Shown: in pieces, positions 61,778 to 64,000 of the stretch
Numbering within the stretch: position 1 is the first letter of the stretch
Layout: every line of letters starts with the position of its first letter
Assembly (NCBI GenBank): GCA_016191285.1
Contig: JACPPA010000033.1
Coordinates: 1 to 64,000 of the forward strand
Origin: Gammaproteobacteria bacterium
Lineage (GTDB): Bacteria > Pseudomonadota > Gammaproteobacteria > Ga0077536
Length of the DNA stretch: 64,000 nt
Direction of reading: 5' to 3'
Notes under the pieces: generated by a model
What the model was told of the DNA's origin: nothing
Database searches by the model: none
The model's input: only the letters and a program-made list of their open reading frames with translations
Program-made: the position numbers and the translations under genes

Positions 61778-62910
61778 ATTCGCCGACCCTCATTCTCGCG
61801 TGCGAGTTGATCAAGCGGCCATCGGTGACACCCGACGATCAGGGCTGCCTCGAGTTACTCGGGACGCGTCTCGCTGCCAGTGGTTTTCAAATCGAACTCC
61901 TGCCCTTTGGTGCGGTTTCCAACTTGTGGGCCGTCCATGGTTCAGGCGCGCCGGTATTTTGTTTTGCCGGGCATACCGACGTGGTGCCGCCGGGCGACCT
62001 GGCCAACTGGCAAAGTCCGCCGTTCGAACCCACGATTCGCGACGGCGTGCTCTATGGGCGCGGCGCCGCCGACATGAAGGGCAGCGTGGCCGCGATGGTG
62101 ACGGCGGCCGAGCGCTTCGTCGCCACACACCCCGCGCATGGCGGCACGTTGGCGTTTTTATTGACGTCGGATGAAGAAGGTGTGGCGGTGGATGGCACGC
62201 GCCGTGTCGTCGACACCCTCGCCGCCCGTCAGCAGCCGATAACTTGGTGTTTAGTCGGCGAACCCAGTAGTCAGCGGCGCCTGGGCGACTTATTGCGCAA
62301 TGGACGCCGCGGCTCGCTGAATGGACGCTTGCGCGTGCACGGAGTCCAAGGGCATATCGCGTACCCAACGCTCGCGTCCAATCCGATTCATTTGGCGCTG
62401 CCGGCCCTGACCGAGATCTGCGCCAACGAGTGGGACGCCGGCAACGAGTTCTTTCCGCCGACGTCATTTCAAATTTCGAATCTGAACGCCGGCACTGGCG
62501 CTGAAAACGTGATCCCGCCCCGCCTCGATGCGTGGATAAACTTCCGCTTCGGAACGGCGAGCACGGTGACGGGCTTGCAGGCGCGCGTGACCTCAGTCCT
62601 TGAACGGCATAGGCTCGATTACACCTTGGAATGGCATTTATCCGGCGAACCTTTTCTGACGCCGCGTGGCGCCTTGGTCGATGCTGTCGTGACCGCAATC
62701 CGCGAGGAAAACGGCGTCAGCGCGGCATTGTCGACCGGCGGCGGAACCTCGGACGGGCGTTTTATCGCCAAGCTCGGTAGCGAAATCATCGAACTCGGGC
62801 CGGTGAACGCGACGATTCACAAGATTAACGAATGTGTGCGGGTCGCCGAACTCGATGAACTCTCGACAATTTATCAGAGCGTACTCAACCGGTTATTGCT
62901 GGATGTCTAA
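61774..62910 (+). CDS. dapE: Succinyl-diaminopimelate desuccinylase
   Basis: 378 residues, normal length. M20 di-zinc peptidase fold: [60 protein letters not shown], and the end [20 protein letters not shown]. It releases succinate from N-succinyl-LL-diaminopimelate in lysine and cell-wall synthesis. It overlaps the methyltransferase by 4 bp and ends at a two-way hairpin terminator. Confidence 0.96.
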   Translation: MNSPTLILACELIKRPSVTPDDQGCLELLGTRLAASGFQIELLPFGAVSNLWAVHGSGAPVFCFAGHTDVVPPGDLANWQSPPFEPTIRDGVLYGRGAADMKGSVAAMVTAAERFVATHPAHGGTLAFLLTSDEEGVAVDGTRRVVDTLAARQQPITWCLVGEPSSQRRLGDLLRNGRRGSLNGRLRVHGVQGHIAYPTLASNPIHLALPALTEICANEWDAGNEFFPPTSFQISNLNAGTGAENVIPPRLDAWINFRFGTASTVTGLQARVTSVLERHRLDYTLEWHLSGEPFLTPRGALVDAVVTAIREENGVSAALSTGGGTSDGRFIAKLGSEIIELGPVNATIHKINECVRVAELDELSTIYQSVLNRLLLDV

Positions 62911-62912
62911 AA

Positions 62913-62942
62913 CATGAATGCCCGCAGGCGCGGGCATTCATG
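62913..62942. terminator. Bidirectional hairpin between dapE and aceA
   Basis: CATGAATGCCCGC (62913-62925), loop AGGC, GCGGGCATTCATG (62930-62942): a perfect 13-bp stem between convergent genes. No long T run follows, so termination efficiency is uncertain. Confidence 0.75.
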
Positions 62943-62961
62943 AGCCATCGGCAAAGGCGAT

Positions 62962-64000
62962 TTAATGCGCGGCGGCAGCTTTAAACTGTTCTTCTTCGGT
63001 CGAACCGGTCAGGGCGGTGACTGAGGACTTGCCGCCCTGAATGACGGTAGTGACATCGTCGAAGTAGCCCGCACCGACTTCTTGCTGATGACTCGCGAAG
63101 GTGTAACCACGCTTGGCCGCGGCAAACTCTTTTTCCTGCACCATCTCAACGTAGGCGGTCATGCCTTTTTTGACGTACTCATTCGCCAGGTCGAACATGT
63201 TGTACCACATGTTATGGACCCCGGCTAAGGTGATGAACTGGTACTTATAACCCATCGCGCCGAGTTCACGTTGGAATTTCGCAATCGTCACATCGTCCAG
63301 GTTTTTCTTCCAGTTGAACGACGGCGAACAGTTATATGCCAACAGCTGCTCGGGAAATTGTTTTCTAATCGCCTCGGCAAAGCGGCGTGCTTCGTCGAGA
63401 TCCGGAACCGCGGTTTCACACCACAGGAGATCCGCGTAAGGCGCATACGACAGACCCCGATCGATCGCCTGGTCAAGGCCGGCACGGGTCACATACAAGC
63501 CTTCCGCGGTGCGCTCGCCGGTAACAAACGGCTGGTCCCGGACATCGACGTCAGAAGTCAATAAGTTCGCCGCGTTCGCATCGGTGCGCGCGAGAACCAC
63601 CGTGGGGACACCCATGGTATCGGCGGCTAAACGCGCCGCGACTAATTTTTGCACGGCCTCTTGGGTCGGAACCAACACCTTCCCGCCCATATGTCCGCAT
63701 TTTTTGACGGACGCTAGCTGATCTTCGAAGTGCACACCGGCGGCGCCCGCTTCGATCATGTTTTTCATCAATTCGAAGGCGTTCAGGACTCCACCAAAAC
63801 CGGCTTCGGCGTCGGCCACAATCGGGATGAAATAGTCGATGTCTTGCTTGCCCTTGGCCCATTGAATTTCGTCGGCGCGTTTGAAGGCGTTATTGATGCG
63901 CCGAACCACGGTCGGGACTGAATCAACCGCGTAGAGCGATTGGTCGGGGTACATAGTCTCGCTGGTATTGGCATCCGCAGCCACCTGCCAACCCGAAAGG
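62962..64000 (-). CDS. aceA: Isocitrate lyase, C-terminal part (5' end beyond window)
   Basis: The frame runs without a start to the right edge; at least 346 residues are present of a usual ~430. The visible N-terminal stretch [20 protein letters not shown] is internal in the family. Active-site loop [11 protein letters not shown] (catalytic Cys), [10 protein letters not shown] and [14 protein letters not shown] are present. It splits isocitrate to glyoxylate and succinate in the glyoxylate shunt, so growth on acetate or fatty acids is possible. Convergent with dapE. Confidence 0.95.
   Translation of the reverse strand, partial: LSGWQVAADANTSETMYPDQSLYAVDSVPTVVRRINNAFKRADEIQWAKGKQDIDYFIPIVADAEAGFGGVLNAFELMKNMIEAGAAGVHFEDQLASVKKCGHMGGKVLVPTQEAVQKLVAARLAADTMGVPTVVLARTDANAANLLTSDVDVRDQPFVTGERTAEGLYVTRAGLDQAIDRGLSYAPYADLLWCETAVPDLDEARRFAEAIRKQFPEQLLAYNCSPSFNWKKNLDDVTIAKFQRELGAMGYKYQFITLAGVHNMWYNMFDLANEYVKKGMTAYVEMVQEKEFAAAKRGYTFASHQQEVGAGYFDDVTTVIQGGKSSVTALTGSTEEEQFKAAAAH

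Overview
The window looks like a chromosome segment of a GC-rich gammaproteobacterium. The evidence is an E. coli-type LexA box (CTGT-N8-ACAG), the conserved order trpS-scpA-scpB-rluB / tpiA-secG-tRNA-Leu-nuoABCDEFGHIJKLMN with nuoC and nuoD unfused, bolA, dgkA and a gammaproteobacterial-type glutaminyl-tRNA synthetase. A broken soxY hints at a sulfur-oxidising relative. Genus cannot be decided from the sequence alone.

Layout. 1-8,500: two unknown genes, a PPOX-type flavoprotein, a GGDEF diguanylate cyclase, a SYLF-domain protein, the SOS cassette lexA-imuA-imuB with its LexA box, and divergent dgkA. 8,509-15,540: a Ser/Thr kinase fused to a cyclic-nucleotide-binding-type domain, overlapping a 1272-residue PilZ-DUF1631-GGDEF-EAL-type protein, then glnS. 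15,588-about 30,040: tRNA-Arg(CCU), a P4-type tyrosine integrase and about 14 kb of decaying prophage/genomic island. The island holds replication and terminase remnants full of frameshifts and stops, five toxin-antitoxin pairs, an IS3-family fragment and five copies of a short hairpin-rich element. 30,019-37,500: a broken soxY, a sugar-dehydrogenase-like beta-propeller, two more kinase-CNB paralogues flanking pgi, and an SCO/PCu(A)C copper-delivery pair. 37,500-53,500: a 129-bp inverted-repeat element, psd, the full 14-gene complex I operon and tRNA-Leu(GAG). 53,599-64,000: secG, tpiA, rluB, scpB, scpA, trpS, an M50 peptidase and a TsaC/YciO-like gene on the minus strand, then yciB, yciI, bolA, a DNA methyltransferase and dapE on the plus strand, and the C-terminal part of isocitrate lyase aceA.

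The most notable unexplained structure is a family of about 152-bp non-autonomous elements. They have GGAA-N-CTCTG ends, a chain of strong hairpins and 4-bp YTAR target duplications (TTAA, TTAG, CTAA, CTAG). Two copies interrupt a helicase gene and a higA antitoxin gene so cleanly that deleting element plus one duplication restores the reading frame. An internally deleted copy lies outside the island near 4.2 kb. A second clear theme is signalling: three paralogous kinase-CNB proteins, two of which carry DFS instead of DFG, one translationally coupled to a degenerate c-di-GMP-type protein.

Almost all core genes read open without damage, whereas at least seven island genes and the boundary soxY carry frameshifts or stops. 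This points to real decay of the island, although several shifts lie in A-runs and could in part be assembly errors.
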